Origin: Selenomonadaceae bacterium
Lineage (GTDB): Bacteria; Bacillota; Negativicutes; Selenomonadales; Selenomonadaceae
Direction of reading: 5' to 3'
NCBI GenBank assembly: GCA_030523645.1
Contig: JAUNIB010000005.1
Span: 1 to 64,000 of the forward strand
Length of the DNA: 64,000 nt
Every line of letters starts with the position of its first letter. The stretch's first letter is position 1. The notes below the pieces were generated by a model. It made no database searches, was not told the origin of the DNA, and worked only from the letters and a program-made list of their open reading frames with translations. Positions 52,947-61,637 of this stretch are shown one piece after another. Both the position numbers and the translations under genes were made by a program.

Positions 52947-54312
52947 AGGTTTCTTCGTAGAAGTGATGATTTGCCCTGCCGTGTTCCTTCACATAGTAGA
53001 GGGCTTCATCGGCATGCCTCATAAGGTCTTCCGTATATCCGGCCTCTGAGAACGCCACGCCCATGCTCACGGAGAGGGGCATTTCATTCTCTCCGGGCTG
53101 CTTCAGTCTTTCGTTTATTTCTTTAAGGGTTCTTTCCAGTACCGCTCTTTCCTTTGCTGCCATATCCACCAGCAATACTACGAATTCGTCACCGCCGAAG
53201 CGGGCGATAATGTCTGTGCCGCGGAATGACTGCTTCAGCAGAGTTGCGACTCTGACCAGTGCGGCATCTCCGGCCTCATGTCCGTACTTATCATTAACGG
53301 ATTTGAACTGGTCCACATCCACTATCAGGAAGCCCATCGGCTTGGGGCTTCCCTCCAGCAGGCTGCGGCATTCCTCAAAGGCATGGCGGCTCAGCACATT
53401 GGTAAGAGCATCATGCTCCATCTTGTATCTGAGCTGTGCCTGTGCGGCTCTGTTTATCTCAAAGATATTGTTATAGGTCAGTGCGAGGTATTTGACCTCG
53501 TATGCTCCTGTTACCTCGAAGGCCTTGCCTGCCTTTATAGCCTTCACATAGAGATTCAGCGGCCGCAGAATGAGGATGGCAATACCGCCGAACAGCGCCA
53601 CCAGTATAATCAGTGATATGAACTGCAGCAGCTTGAGAGTCGTTATGGACTCTTTCAGGGCTACGGTGCTTTCGATAGAGTCTCTGTTCATGGCACTGCC
53701 CAGCGTGGCCAGAGATTCCTGTATGTTTTTATCTATTTTTCCTTTGTCCCGAAGATACTTTTCTCCGTAAATCAGTTCAAAGGCCAGATTTCTTTTTGCT
53801 TCATCGGATAAATTCTGCTCTGCTTCCGGCAGCTTGTATGCCGATACGCTGGGAGGCAGCTTTTCTCCGGTATAGGATTTCATCTGGGAAATCAGCTTCA
53901 TGGCGTGAAGCTCATATTCCATCAGGGCATTTGATTCATTAAATGCGGTACGGACTGCGCTGAGTGCCGCCTGATAACTCTCATTGTCCCCGATAAGCCT
54001 GGTCAGATTTCTTACAGCTTCATTTCTATATTCTCCGTCTACTGTCTTGAAGTAGCGGGTCATATATTCCCCGTTCTGGGTCACGACAAAGAGCCTCGTC
54101 TGCGCTGTCATGTAGTCGGAGCCTCGCTGCAGGTCGGCGAGGTATCCCTGTGACTCGCTGTACAGCTTTATCCGTCCTTCCAGCTCATCATAGCTGTTCT
54201 CTATCTTTGATATGCTGAAGATGACCAGTATAAAGATGACAAATCCAACGAGGACACCAATCCTTGATGCTGTCTTTATTCTTATCCCAGGGCTGTTATT
54301 CTCATTGCTCAT
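52945..54312 (-). CDS. Membrane-bound diguanylate cyclase
   Basis: 455 residues. One transmembrane helix at about 16-32 and a second at about 230-250 (LLQFISLIILVALFGGIAIL) enclose a helical extracytoplasmic sensor of about 195 residues with no named family. The GGDEF domain covers about 290-455, with intact active site ARFGGDEFVVLL and an upstream RGTD inhibitory site, and a later DEALYYVKEHGRA. It should make cyclic di-GMP from GTP in response to an extracellular cue, with product feedback. It is monocistronic. Confidence 0.93.
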   Translation of the reverse strand: MSNENNSPGIRIKTASRIGVLVGFVIFILVIFSISKIENSYDELEGRIKLYSESQGYLADLQRGSDYMTAQTRLFVVTQNGEYMTRYFKTVDGEYRNEAVRNLTRLIGDNESYQAALSAVRTAFNESNALMEYELHAMKLISQMKSYTGEKLPPSVSAYKLPEAEQNLSDEAKRNLAFELIYGEKYLRDKGKIDKNIQESLATLGSAMNRDSIESTVALKESITTLKLLQFISLIILVALFGGIAILILRPLNLYVKAIKAGKAFEVTGAYEVKYLALTYNNIFEINRAAQAQLRYKMEHDALTNVLSRHAFEECRSLLEGSPKPMGFLIVDVDQFKSVNDKYGHEAGDAALVRVATLLKQSFRGTDIIARFGGDEFVVLLVDMAAKERAVLERTLKEINERLKQPGENEMPLSVSMGVAFSEAGYTEDLMRHADEALYYVKEHGRANHHFYEET

Positions 54313-54413
54313 ATTTCTCTCTTCTCCTGTGGGATTCTTCTATTTCTTTATCTATTTTGATTATATCATGCTGATGACTTTCCCGTAATCGGTCTTTCTT
54401 CCCAGAAAATTCT

Positions 54414-55349
54414 TTACAGGATACTGAACAGGTTCATTTCCCGATTTTTCCAGCTTTCCTGCTTTGCTTCCTTTATTATGTCCCCCGGCATTTCCCTGCC
54501 GATTAAAAAGGGAGATTTCGGTTCATGCCTTTTTCTGTTTACGGCTACCGCATCCCTGTCGGTATTGGCATAGCAATATCGGCACAGGTGTCCGCAGCTA
54601 TCGTAGGCCCCTATATCTGCACCGAGGTAGCAGCTGCATTCTTTCCGTGACTTGTTTATCTTCGGCATCACCAGACCGGCCCCCGCCGCACGCTCATAGA
54701 CTTCTGCAGTCAGGCAGCCGTCACAGTCTATGCCGTATTTCTCCAGTTCCCTACCTTCCCCGCAGGCTTTTATCCTGATTCCGTACTCCGCACCGATTTC
54801 TGCGAGTTTCTTCCCCAGCTCCAGTCTGGTGTTCCGCTCTACTTCACGAGCCTGCGGAAAATTTCTTCTCACCTTGTTATACAAGTCGATGAAGCTGATA
54901 ACACATACTTCCGTATATCCTGACATGGCTTTTGCCATCTTTTCAAACTCTTCTATATGCCGCTGGAGGGTATACTCCCCATTCAGAAGTATCGGGTCGT
55001 ATCTCCATCCGACCGCAGCCGGCCCGATTTTCAGTGAGAGTTTTTTGAAGGAGGTTATCACTTCTGCCACGGCAGGGACATTCGGCTCTATTTCTTTCCC
55101 ATAGGGCGTTATCGTCACATACCAGAACTGTCTGAATTCCTTCAGCTCCTGCAGATACGGCAGCATGGGAGCCGGATTTTTCGTGCAGAAGCCCAGCACA
55201 TCTACCACATCGGGGTTAAGCCGGTACCGAGTGACCAGCTGAGGATTATAGGGGCTTCGTACCAGGACATAGCCCTCTCTTACCCTGTTCATAAACCATT
55301 CGGCATAGAATGCCGGGATATCCGTCCGCATTCCTGTATTTATTATCAC
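54414..55349 (-). CDS. DUF1848 protein with cysteine cluster
   Basis: About 311 residues from the GTG at 55349, chosen over the ATG at 55415 because GAGGTGA is 4 bases before it and DUF1848 proteins start with a strand then RTDIPAFYAEWFMNRVREGYV. A late Cys cluster (CSCYLGADIGAYDSCGHLCRYCYA, about 260-285) resembles radical-SAM-type iron-sulfur ligands, with C-GHLCRYCYA as core. Function is not established; annotations as a DNA repair photolyase-like protein are unproven. The next gene upstream on the same strand is the Rep initiator. Confidence 0.85.
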   Translation of the reverse strand: MIINTGMRTDIPAFYAEWFMNRVREGYVLVRSPYNPQLVTRYRLNPDVVDVLGFCTKNPAPMLPYLQELKEFRQFWYVTITPYGKEIEPNVPAVAEVITSFKKLSLKIGPAAVGWRYDPILLNGEYTLQRHIEEFEKMAKAMSGYTEVCVISFIDLYNKVRRNFPQAREVERNTRLELGKKLAEIGAEYGIRIKACGEGRELEKYGIDCDGCLTAEVYERAAGAGLVMPKINKSRKECSCYLGADIGAYDSCGHLCRYCYANTDRDAVAVNRKRHEPKSPFLIGREMPGDIIKEAKQESWKNREMNLFSIL

Positions 55350-55381
55350 GCTTTCACCTCGCTTTTGTCCGTGCTTTCGAC

Positions 55382-55437
55382 ATTCGTCTATTAGTAGACG
55401 AATTTGATTTACCAATTTGTCTATTAATAGACGAATT
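55382..55437. promoter_or_regulatory. Two candidate centromere palindromes near rep
   Basis: ATTCGTCTATTAGTAGACGAAT at 55382-55403 (22 bases) and a longer copy at 55414-55437 with core GTCTATTAATAGAC. Perfect or almost perfect dyads, separated by 10 bases. A third copy lies at 60485-60510 beside parB. Confidence 0.65.
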
Positions 55438-55460
55438 GTCGCTGCTCATCAAATCTCAAA

Positions 55461-55493
55461 ATGGGGACTGCTCAGATTTCACGCAGTCCCCAT
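55461..55493 (-). terminator. Terminator after rep
   Basis: ATGGGGACTGC and GCAGTCCCCAT form an 11-base-pair stem just 3' of the rep stop codon (minus strand), with a weak T-rich tail. Confidence 0.7.
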
Positions 55494-55496
55494 TCA

Positions 55497-56594
55497 TCAT
55501 TCTTTATACGGATTTTTCAGTCTGTCGTCCCGCTCTTTCATCCGGGCAGCGGCGTCTATCTCTGCCCAGTATTTCTTCTGCTTCTCGTATTCCTCTTTGT
55601 CCTCTATCATTTTCCGGACAAATCCACCGGGATTGCTGTAGCGGCCTTCCTTCAGCAGCGGGTCTGCCCGCATCAGAACATGCTCTATCCATCGCTCACC
55701 ATAAGTCTGGATGAGTTTATCTGCCACATAGTCCGGCGTGATACCGATCTGCCGGAGCCGATATGCAAGGAACGAGCGATTTTCGTCCGGTGTCGTCTCT
55801 GCCCTTTCAGCTTCGATTATCTCATCGGAGCGTTCCATGGTGATAGTGTAGCCAGCCGTCCGGCCGCCTTTCAGCAGAGTCTTTGCTGAGACTTTATACT
55901 TCGTCTTTTTATTGATTTCTTCGATTGGCTTATCGATGACATTTTTCTTAAAGGACGATACCTTCAGCTTGCCGTCTATCATATAGGCATCGTCTTTGAG
56001 ATTAAGGTAGCGGCGCAGCTCCTCAATGGTGAAATTGCGGACGATTTTTTTCGTGGGCATATTCTTGTGCTGCAGCAGCAGCTCCAGCAAACGGAGAGCA
56101 TGCGTGCTGCTCACCTGGAATGCTGCATTGAGCGGGAACTTGGTATACGGTATATCCTCCAGCTCCAACAGATACGGCTTTGTCTCGATATTGAAGCAGA
56201 TTGTCAGTCCTTCCGACGCACGGAATTCGATTTTTCGAAATACCGGTACGACACGGAAATCAGGTTTGTTTTTATCCGAGGAGACATTTATATCCTTGAT
56301 GGCTTTGGTACCCATATTCTCACAGGTCTTCCTCAGCTCGGTATAAAAACGCTTGTTGCCGCCGAAGAGGTCTATTATCTCTTTTGTATCAATGTGAATT
56401 TCCGGGAATTCATCATCAAAATATTTTGCATTAGGCAGATGCGGACGGAGACGCTGCAGACCCAAGAAGAAAAGTCTGCTCTCGTTCATGGAAAAGGTTT
56501 TTCTGGATTCGATAAGGGGATTCGCCTGGTATACCATTACATCCTTAAGATGTTCGTAGTTTGTCTGCTGCTCTTCTTCCTTCTTCTTTGCCAA
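55497..56594 (-). CDS. Plasmid replication initiator, Rep_3 (RepB) family
   Basis: 365 residues. The family opening is clear (VMVYQANPLIESRKTFSMNESRLFFLGLQRLRP), with two winged-helix domains: the first includes IDTKEIIDLFG, the second includes HALRLLELLLQHKN and FTIEELRRYLNLKD. A C-terminal extension from about 275 is charged (KQKKYWAEIDAAARMKERDDR). The start is TTG at 56594, with GAGGAGG 7 bases upstream; this keeps initiator levels low. It binds the iterons immediately upstream and loads the replisome with DnaA. Its presence beside core genes is unusual. Confidence 0.93.
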   Translation of the reverse strand: MAKKKEEEQQTNYEHLKDVMVYQANPLIESRKTFSMNESRLFFLGLQRLRPHLPNAKYFDDEFPEIHIDTKEIIDLFGGNKRFYTELRKTCENMGTKAIKDINVSSDKNKPDFRVVPVFRKIEFRASEGLTICFNIETKPYLLELEDIPYTKFPLNAAFQVSSTHALRLLELLLQHKNMPTKKIVRNFTIEELRRYLNLKDDAYMIDGKLKVSSFKKNVIDKPIEEINKKTKYKVSAKTLLKGGRTAGYTITMERSDEIIEAERAETTPDENRSFLAYRLRQIGITPDYVADKLIQTYGERWIEHVLMRADPLLKEGRYSNPGGFVRKMIEDKEEYEKQKKYWAEIDAAARMKERDDRLKNPYKE

Positions 56595-58379
56595 GAGTAT
56601 ACCTCCTCACCTTGCTTCATCATCAGCATATCAGTTTCCCGGGATAGTTATTTGATACCGTCCCCAGTCCACTTGTTCTGCGGGCCGTTCAGAGTTCCTT
56701 CCGGGATAGTTTTTCGAGTCTTCGGTATAATTTTACTATTACTTCTCAGTCGTCTGCGGCGACAGCTTCCATTAAGGGGCACCCAATTATGTTTCTGCTG
56801 CCCGCCCTGACCGTGAACAGTAATTCACCGGGATAGTTATTTGATACCTTTGAAAAGGCCCTTGTATCCCGCCCTGTCCAGCCACGCTTCCGGGATAGTC
56901 TCTCGATACTCTGTCGGTATCTAATTTCTATCCCGACGCACGAGATAAGTAATCATCTATCGAAGCTGCTTCAGAATACATTCCGCATCAATGATAACGC
57001 AGCACTCTATTGCCGTCTTCCGTCAGGATAGCTTTTCGATACCAGCAAAAGCCGTTTCCTTTGACCAGCTTCCATCTTCAAGCAACCGATTCTTTGTCGG
57101 GATAGTCTTTCGACACTTATTGATTCATCCACGACAGCCGCGGCTTTTCGGGGCAGCTGCGGGATAGCTGTTCGACACTTTTTCCTGCCTCGTCTGCTCC
57201 ATCGCGTTAGCTGACTTTCGTCCGGTTTCTGTCCAGGATAGTTCTTCGATACCTGACAAAATCATCACGACAGTTCATCTTCTGCACTATGCCTCCGGGA
57301 TAGCTTTAAGATACTTTTCTTTCCATCCGGATATTGCAGGATAGCTTTTTGATACTTTATTGCCGTCAATCGCAGTAATCGAATTTCTCTCCTTTGGTAT
57401 ACTACCACATTCCTTTCGTATCGGCAAGCATTCCTTCAGTATCGATTCTCTATCCTGCAGTATTTATTTCCTATCCCGCTTAGTATCGGATTTCTATCCC
57501 ACCAGTTATAATCCATCAGAGCGACACCCTAAATAGGCTTCCCATAATGTATCCCTGCGCTGTCCTTTAGTATCCGATGCCTCTCCTTGAGTATCTTATA
57601 CCTTTTCCTCCGTATCGAAGTCCTATCCTCCATTATCTTTTTTCTCTCCCGAAATTCGATACGGAACAGCAATAAGGCTGCAAATAAGGACAGATAAGAG
57701 ACAAGGAAACCGAACAATCTCCGGCAAAGGGTATTCAAAGTATCGAAATACTATCCAGATAGCCGGCTTTTCACACCGTTCTATAGGTTATTCACAATTT
57801 TCCCGGCTATTTTCCCATAAATCATAGGGCTTATGAGAGTTATTCACAATCAACTCCCTGTTATCCACAGAGTTATCCACAGACAAAGTATCAAAGAACT
57901 ATCCCACAAGTATCTATCTGCTACGCTGACAGTATCAAACAACTATCCCTGCAGTATCTTTTTTCTCTCCCAAAGTATCTAATTGCTCTCTCAAAGTATC
58001 ACATGACTATCCTGAGATTTCCGTCAGGCCTTGATATCTAAGGCTTCCCATAATGCCAAAGCAATAATAAAGCATATAAAAAGCAATATATAAAAAATCA
58101 AAAAACAAGGATTGATATTCTTTTTGTATAGAAAAAAACTGAATGAGTACGGAATCAACGGAGAATGCCGCAGTAATAGCGTACTGTATATTAAAAGATG
58201 GGCAGTAATCCGATCATTCAGTATCGAAAAGCTATCCTGACAGCTGACAGGCGTATAGAAATATGACAAGAGCAGGATAGAAAAAAGATACTCGAAAAAT
58301 ATCGCATATTGACCGTAAAAGATACGGATGATAATATAAAATTTATAAAGTATTTAACTGCTGTGCCGAGGAAAAAATT
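56595..58379. other. Plasmid-type replication origin with ~25 iterons and DnaA boxes
   Basis: 1.79 kb without a supportable gene. 19-base iterons with consensus GGGATAGYTWTTYGATACY occur in forward sense at 56641, 56703, 56830, 56892, 57025, 57099, 57161, 57235, 57297, 57338 and 58274. In inverse sense they occur at 56916, 57438, 57459, 57482, 57569, 57611, 57632, 57739, 57887, 57931, 57953, 57974, 57995 and 58220. DnaA boxes: TTATTCACA at 57788 and 57840, TTATCCACA at 57861 and 57873. AT-rich DNA at 58070-58150 and 58300-58370 could be the unwinding element. Reading frames here overlap iterons and have no family. Confidence 0.9.
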
Positions 58380-60464
58380 ATGGGACAAGCAATAATTGAC
58401 AGTATGGGAATCACATCATTTCAGCAGGATATTCCTCAGATACTGAAGGTGGCAAAAATCGGTCTGTGGAAGCTCCTGCTGGGTGACGGTATACCCAAAT
58501 TATATATCGATGATCGGATAGCTAAGCTGCTGTCTGTACCGGCCAATTTGTCTCCGGAAGATATATATGAAAAGTTCAAGAAGGGTATCGCCCCGCAGGA
58601 TTGGGCGAAGTTCTTACTTTATAAGAAGGACTTGCTGGATGGAAAACCGGCGGAACTGGAATATAGACATGGCACACCTTCAGGCGAGGTAATGGCTGTC
58701 AGATGCGGCGGCGTGATAGATACGGACTATAAAGGCCCGGGAAATCTTATATGCGGATACCTCCAGGATGTAACACCGGTCAAGCGGGTTTTGCATGAGA
58801 CGCAGCAGCAGCTCGAAGAGGAACATAGAAAACTTCAGGACGCTCAGCTCGTATCCAGTGTATTAACCCATGAATTTGCCAATGTCTATCTGGTCAATAC
58901 CTACAATAAGACGATAGAGGTCAGGAAACAGGATGGCTTCGAAGTCGAAAATGTGGAGAACGGTGACTATCTGAGGCTGGGCTATGATGATGCCTGGGCA
59001 TACTATATAGAATCATGCGTTCATCCGGATGACAGGGAAGCCTTGTTCCGAGCCGGGCAGCTGGAAAATATCATCAAGGAGCTTGAAACAAAAGACGAGT
59101 ACACCTACAACTACAGATCAATTCAGCACGGCCTTCGTCATTTTCAGAGCGTCTACCATAGGTTGGACGAGGATAGAATAATTGTAGGCTTTAGAAATGT
59201 TGATGCTATCGTTATGCAGGAGCAGCGGCAGCGTCAGATAATCGAAGATGCTCTGCTGCAGGCGGAAAGTGCCAACAAGGCAAAGACTGCCTTCCTGAAC
59301 AGCATGAGTCATGACATCCGGACGCCGCTGAATGCTATTATGGGCTTTACGCGGATGGCGGCCGTAAATCTTGATGACAGGGAAAAGATAACCCGATGCC
59401 TCGATAAGATTGAGATTTCGTCAGAGCATCTGCTGGCTCTTATAAATGATGTTCTTGAAATGAGCCGAATCGAGTCGGGAAAGGTTCAAATCGAACTCGG
59501 TACAGTCAGCCTGCGAAAAATAATAAACGGACTACAATGTATGTTTGAAGAGCAGGCAGGGAAAAAGAAGCAGATACTGATATTCGATACTGATAATCTT
59601 GAGGACAGCAGCGTTCTGGCGGACGAATTAAGGCTGAATCAGGTGCTGTTTAACTGTGTAAGCAATGCGATAAAGTATACTCCGGAAGGAGGCACGATAA
59701 CAGTAAAGGTTTCACAGTCAGCCGGGAGCAGGGCAGGATACGGATTGTATACCTTTACCGTCCGCGATACGGGAATAGGGATGAGTCCCGAATTCATGAA
59801 GTCTATATTCAAGGCTTTTTCCAGAGAGCAGGCATCTACTGTCAACAGCGTGCAGGGAACCGGACTAGGGATGGCTATCGCGAAGAACCTTGTTAATTTG
59901 ATGGACGGAACGATTACCGTTTCCAGCGAAAAGAACAAGGGAAGCGAATTTGTCGTATCTCTGGAGCTGGAGATAAATGACTATAAGAAAAACGAGCTGG
60001 ATGTCTCACCGGAATCTATTACAAAGATGATTGAATGTGATATGAACCCGGATGTAAAGTCACCGTTAGAGGGTCTGTCCATTTTACTGGTTGAGGACAA
60101 CGAACTTAACCGGGAGATTGCAGAGGTATTGCTGTCGAGTCTTGGGGCAAAAGTCGAACTGGCAGAGGACGGAGACGTAGCTGTCGAAAGGATAAAGCAG
60201 GAGCCGACCTGCGTATACGATGTGATACTTATGGACATCCAGATGCCCAAACTGAATGGGTACGAAGCAACTGCAGCCATAAGGAAACTCACGGATCCTC
60301 AAAAGGCGGGTGTGCCAATCATTGCGATGTCGGCGAATGCTTTCCTGGAGGATAAAAAGGCGGCTTTGGCGGCAGGGATGAATGACCATGTAGCAAAGCC
60401 GATAGATGTGAAGGCGCTTGTTGCGGCAATACAGAACATCAGAAAAGGAAGGAATAATAGCTGA
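58380..60464 (+). CDS. Hybrid sensor histidine kinase with PAS-like N-terminus
   Basis: 694 residues, no membrane helix. Two PAS-like regions (about 20-135 and 155-270, the second after a coiled coil at 138-155) precede HisKA with phospho-His in NSMSHDIRTPLNAIM near residue 315. HATPase_c motifs follow (LFNCVSNAIKYT, DTGIGMS, GTGLGMAIAKNL) and then a receiver domain (SILLVEDNELNREIAEVLL, phospho-Asp in VILMDIQMPKLNG, Lys in DHVAKPID). No HPt domain, response regulator or output gene adjoins. It lies between the origin and parAB, reading away from the origin. A GAGG site is 8 bases before the ATG. Confidence 0.88.
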   Translation: MGQAIIDSMGITSFQQDIPQILKVAKIGLWKLLLGDGIPKLYIDDRIAKLLSVPANLSPEDIYEKFKKGIAPQDWAKFLLYKKDLLDGKPAELEYRHGTPSGEVMAVRCGGVIDTDYKGPGNLICGYLQDVTPVKRVLHETQQQLEEEHRKLQDAQLVSSVLTHEFANVYLVNTYNKTIEVRKQDGFEVENVENGDYLRLGYDDAWAYYIESCVHPDDREALFRAGQLENIIKELETKDEYTYNYRSIQHGLRHFQSVYHRLDEDRIIVGFRNVDAIVMQEQRQRQIIEDALLQAESANKAKTAFLNSMSHDIRTPLNAIMGFTRMAAVNLDDREKITRCLDKIEISSEHLLALINDVLEMSRIESGKVQIELGTVSLRKIINGLQCMFEEQAGKKKQILIFDTDNLEDSSVLADELRLNQVLFNCVSNAIKYTPEGGTITVKVSQSAGSRAGYGLYTFTVRDTGIGMSPEFMKSIFKAFSREQASTVNSVQGTGLGMAIAKNLVNLMDGTITVSSEKNKGSEFVVSLELEINDYKKNELDVSPESITKMIECDMNPDVKSPLEGLSILLVEDNELNREIAEVLLSSLGAKVELAEDGDVAVERIKQEPTCVYDVILMDIQMPKLNGYEATAAIRKLTDPQKAGVPIIAMSANAFLEDKKAALAAGMNDHVAKPIDVKALVAAIQNIRKGRNNS

Positions 60465-60484
60465 GTTCAAATGGCTGGGCCGGA

Positions 60485-60510
60485 AGATTCGTCTATTAAT
60501 AGACGAATCT
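60485..60510. promoter_or_regulatory. 26-base perfect palindrome, candidate parS site
   Basis: Centred on GTCTATTAATAGAC with arms AGATTC and GAATCT; perfectly self-complementary over 26 bases. Copies lie at 55382-55403 and 55414-55437, so the set brackets the replication and partition genes. Confidence 0.65.
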
Positions 60511-60523
60511 TAATCGGGTTAAA

Positions 60524-60571
60524 GACCTTCCCTTATGGGGAAGGTGGCTCGCGAAGCGAGACGGATGAGGT
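60524..60571. repeat. Family B intergenic repeat
   Basis: GACCTTCCC...GGGGAAGGTGGCTCGCGAAGC...GACGGATGAGGT, matching 39991-40038 with few differences. It contains a CTTCCC...GGGGAAG hairpin and a GCTCGCGAAGCGAG hairpin. No reading frame. Confidence 0.75.
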
Positions 60572-60603
60572 CGTTGTAAGATTACATTCACATCACCGAC
60601 ATT

Positions 60604-60651
60604 AAAAAGGGACTGCTAAAAATGAGTACTCATTTTTAGCAGTCCCTTTTT
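60604..60651. terminator. 48-base perfect palindrome, parB terminator
   Basis: A 24-base-pair perfect stem with no loop base, with A- and T-runs at its ends. It abuts the parB stop codon and can stop transcription from both sides. The core GGGACTGCTAAAAATGAGT resembles the hairpin at 8878-8927. Confidence 0.92.
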
Positions 60652-61637
60652 CAGTCTTCGTCCGGGGAAAGGATAAATGTTTTTTCTTCTCCGGACTGAA
60701 GCTTTATCTTTACTTGCAGTTTAATAGGAGATTGGGAGATAACCTTGGTAATCTTCATGGGGAAAGAACAGCCGACATTAAGACCGTCGGTAAGGAAGAC
60801 CTTCTTCGATATGTATTTTTCCTTTATCTCAGGCGGCTTCATCGATACCCAGTCATCTTTGAGAAGCTCACGCTGTACGTCAGGGGAGAGAGAAGAGATG
60901 ACGCGGGCTTTGGTGGTAGCCAGCCGAAGACCGTATTCTTTCTGGAACTCAGGAATCAGCTTCTTGGCAATCTGAGTGTAGATACCGGCCTGGCTGCGGG
61001 AGATACCAAAGGTGTTGGCGACACGCTGGAGAACATCACCGTCACCGTAGTAGGAGTGAGATTTTTCCAGCTTGACCATTTCAAGTACCGACTTGAGCTG
61101 AAGCTGGGGAGCTTCCTTTGCGCGGCCGAGACCGTTGTTTAATATGCAGATACGGCGGGCATCTGCTTCAGCGATTGCTCCGTATGCATAAACCTTAGCC
61201 GGTATGGAGGAATAAAAAGCGGATTTTATCCCGTCACCTTCGGCAACGGCTTTCTCTAAGAGCCGTTTGTAAGCGCGGAAGCGTGTGTGGCCTCCGAGGA
61301 TTATATATCTGCCGTTTGGTCTTGCCCAGACAACGATAGGACACCACAGGCCGTCCTTCTCGATGCTGGCGACAAGCTCCTCGAACCGGTTGTCCTCAAG
61401 GGGAGGGAAGAAGTTCCACTCTTCGGGAGCGGGGTCAAGCATATCCAGCTTGATGACAGCATCGGTGCAGTTCTTATAAATCTTTCGGTAGTTTTCGTCA
61501 GCCTTTATAGCCTCCTGCCGGGCATTCTCCCGGGAAAGAATACCGCTGGCTCCGATTTCCGGAGCGGCCTTGGCATCAATGTTAAAGTCGATAGCGCCAA
61601 GACCGAGAAGGCTTTTGCCTTTAATTTTTTCAGCCAA
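60651..61637 (-). CDS. parB: Chromosome/plasmid partition protein ParB
   Basis: 328 residues with TTG start at 61637, 9 bases after GAGGTGG. The ParB/Spo0J nuclease-like domain (DNRFEELVASIEKDGLWCPIVVWA, then GGHTRFRAYKRLLEK near residue 120) holds the CTP/ParB box. It is followed by an HTH region (DVLQRVANTFGISRSQAGIYTQIAKKLI) and a C-terminal domain for dimerisation. It should bind parS, spread on DNA and stimulate ParA. The start overlaps the parA stop by 8 bases. Confidence 0.92.
   Translation of the reverse strand: MAEKIKGKSLLGLGAIDFNIDAKAAPEIGASGILSRENARQEAIKADENYRKIYKNCTDAVIKLDMLDPAPEEWNFFPPLEDNRFEELVASIEKDGLWCPIVVWARPNGRYIILGGHTRFRAYKRLLEKAVAEGDGIKSAFYSSIPAKVYAYGAIAEADARRICILNNGLGRAKEAPQLQLKSVLEMVKLEKSHSYYGDGDVLQRVANTFGISRSQAGIYTQIAKKLIPEFQKEYGLRLATTKARVISSLSPDVQRELLKDDWVSMKPPEIKEKYISKKVFLTDGLNVGCSFPMKITKVISQSPIKLQVKIKLQSGEEKTFILSPDED

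Noticed and set aside
57529-57738. A 69-residue frame in the iteron region
   Set aside because: Composed of inverse iterons; the residues repeat iteron translation and have no family match.
58024-58269. An 81-residue hydrophobic frame inside the origin
   Set aside because: It overlaps an iteron at 58220 and AT-rich DNA likely to be the unwinding region; no family and no clear start site.
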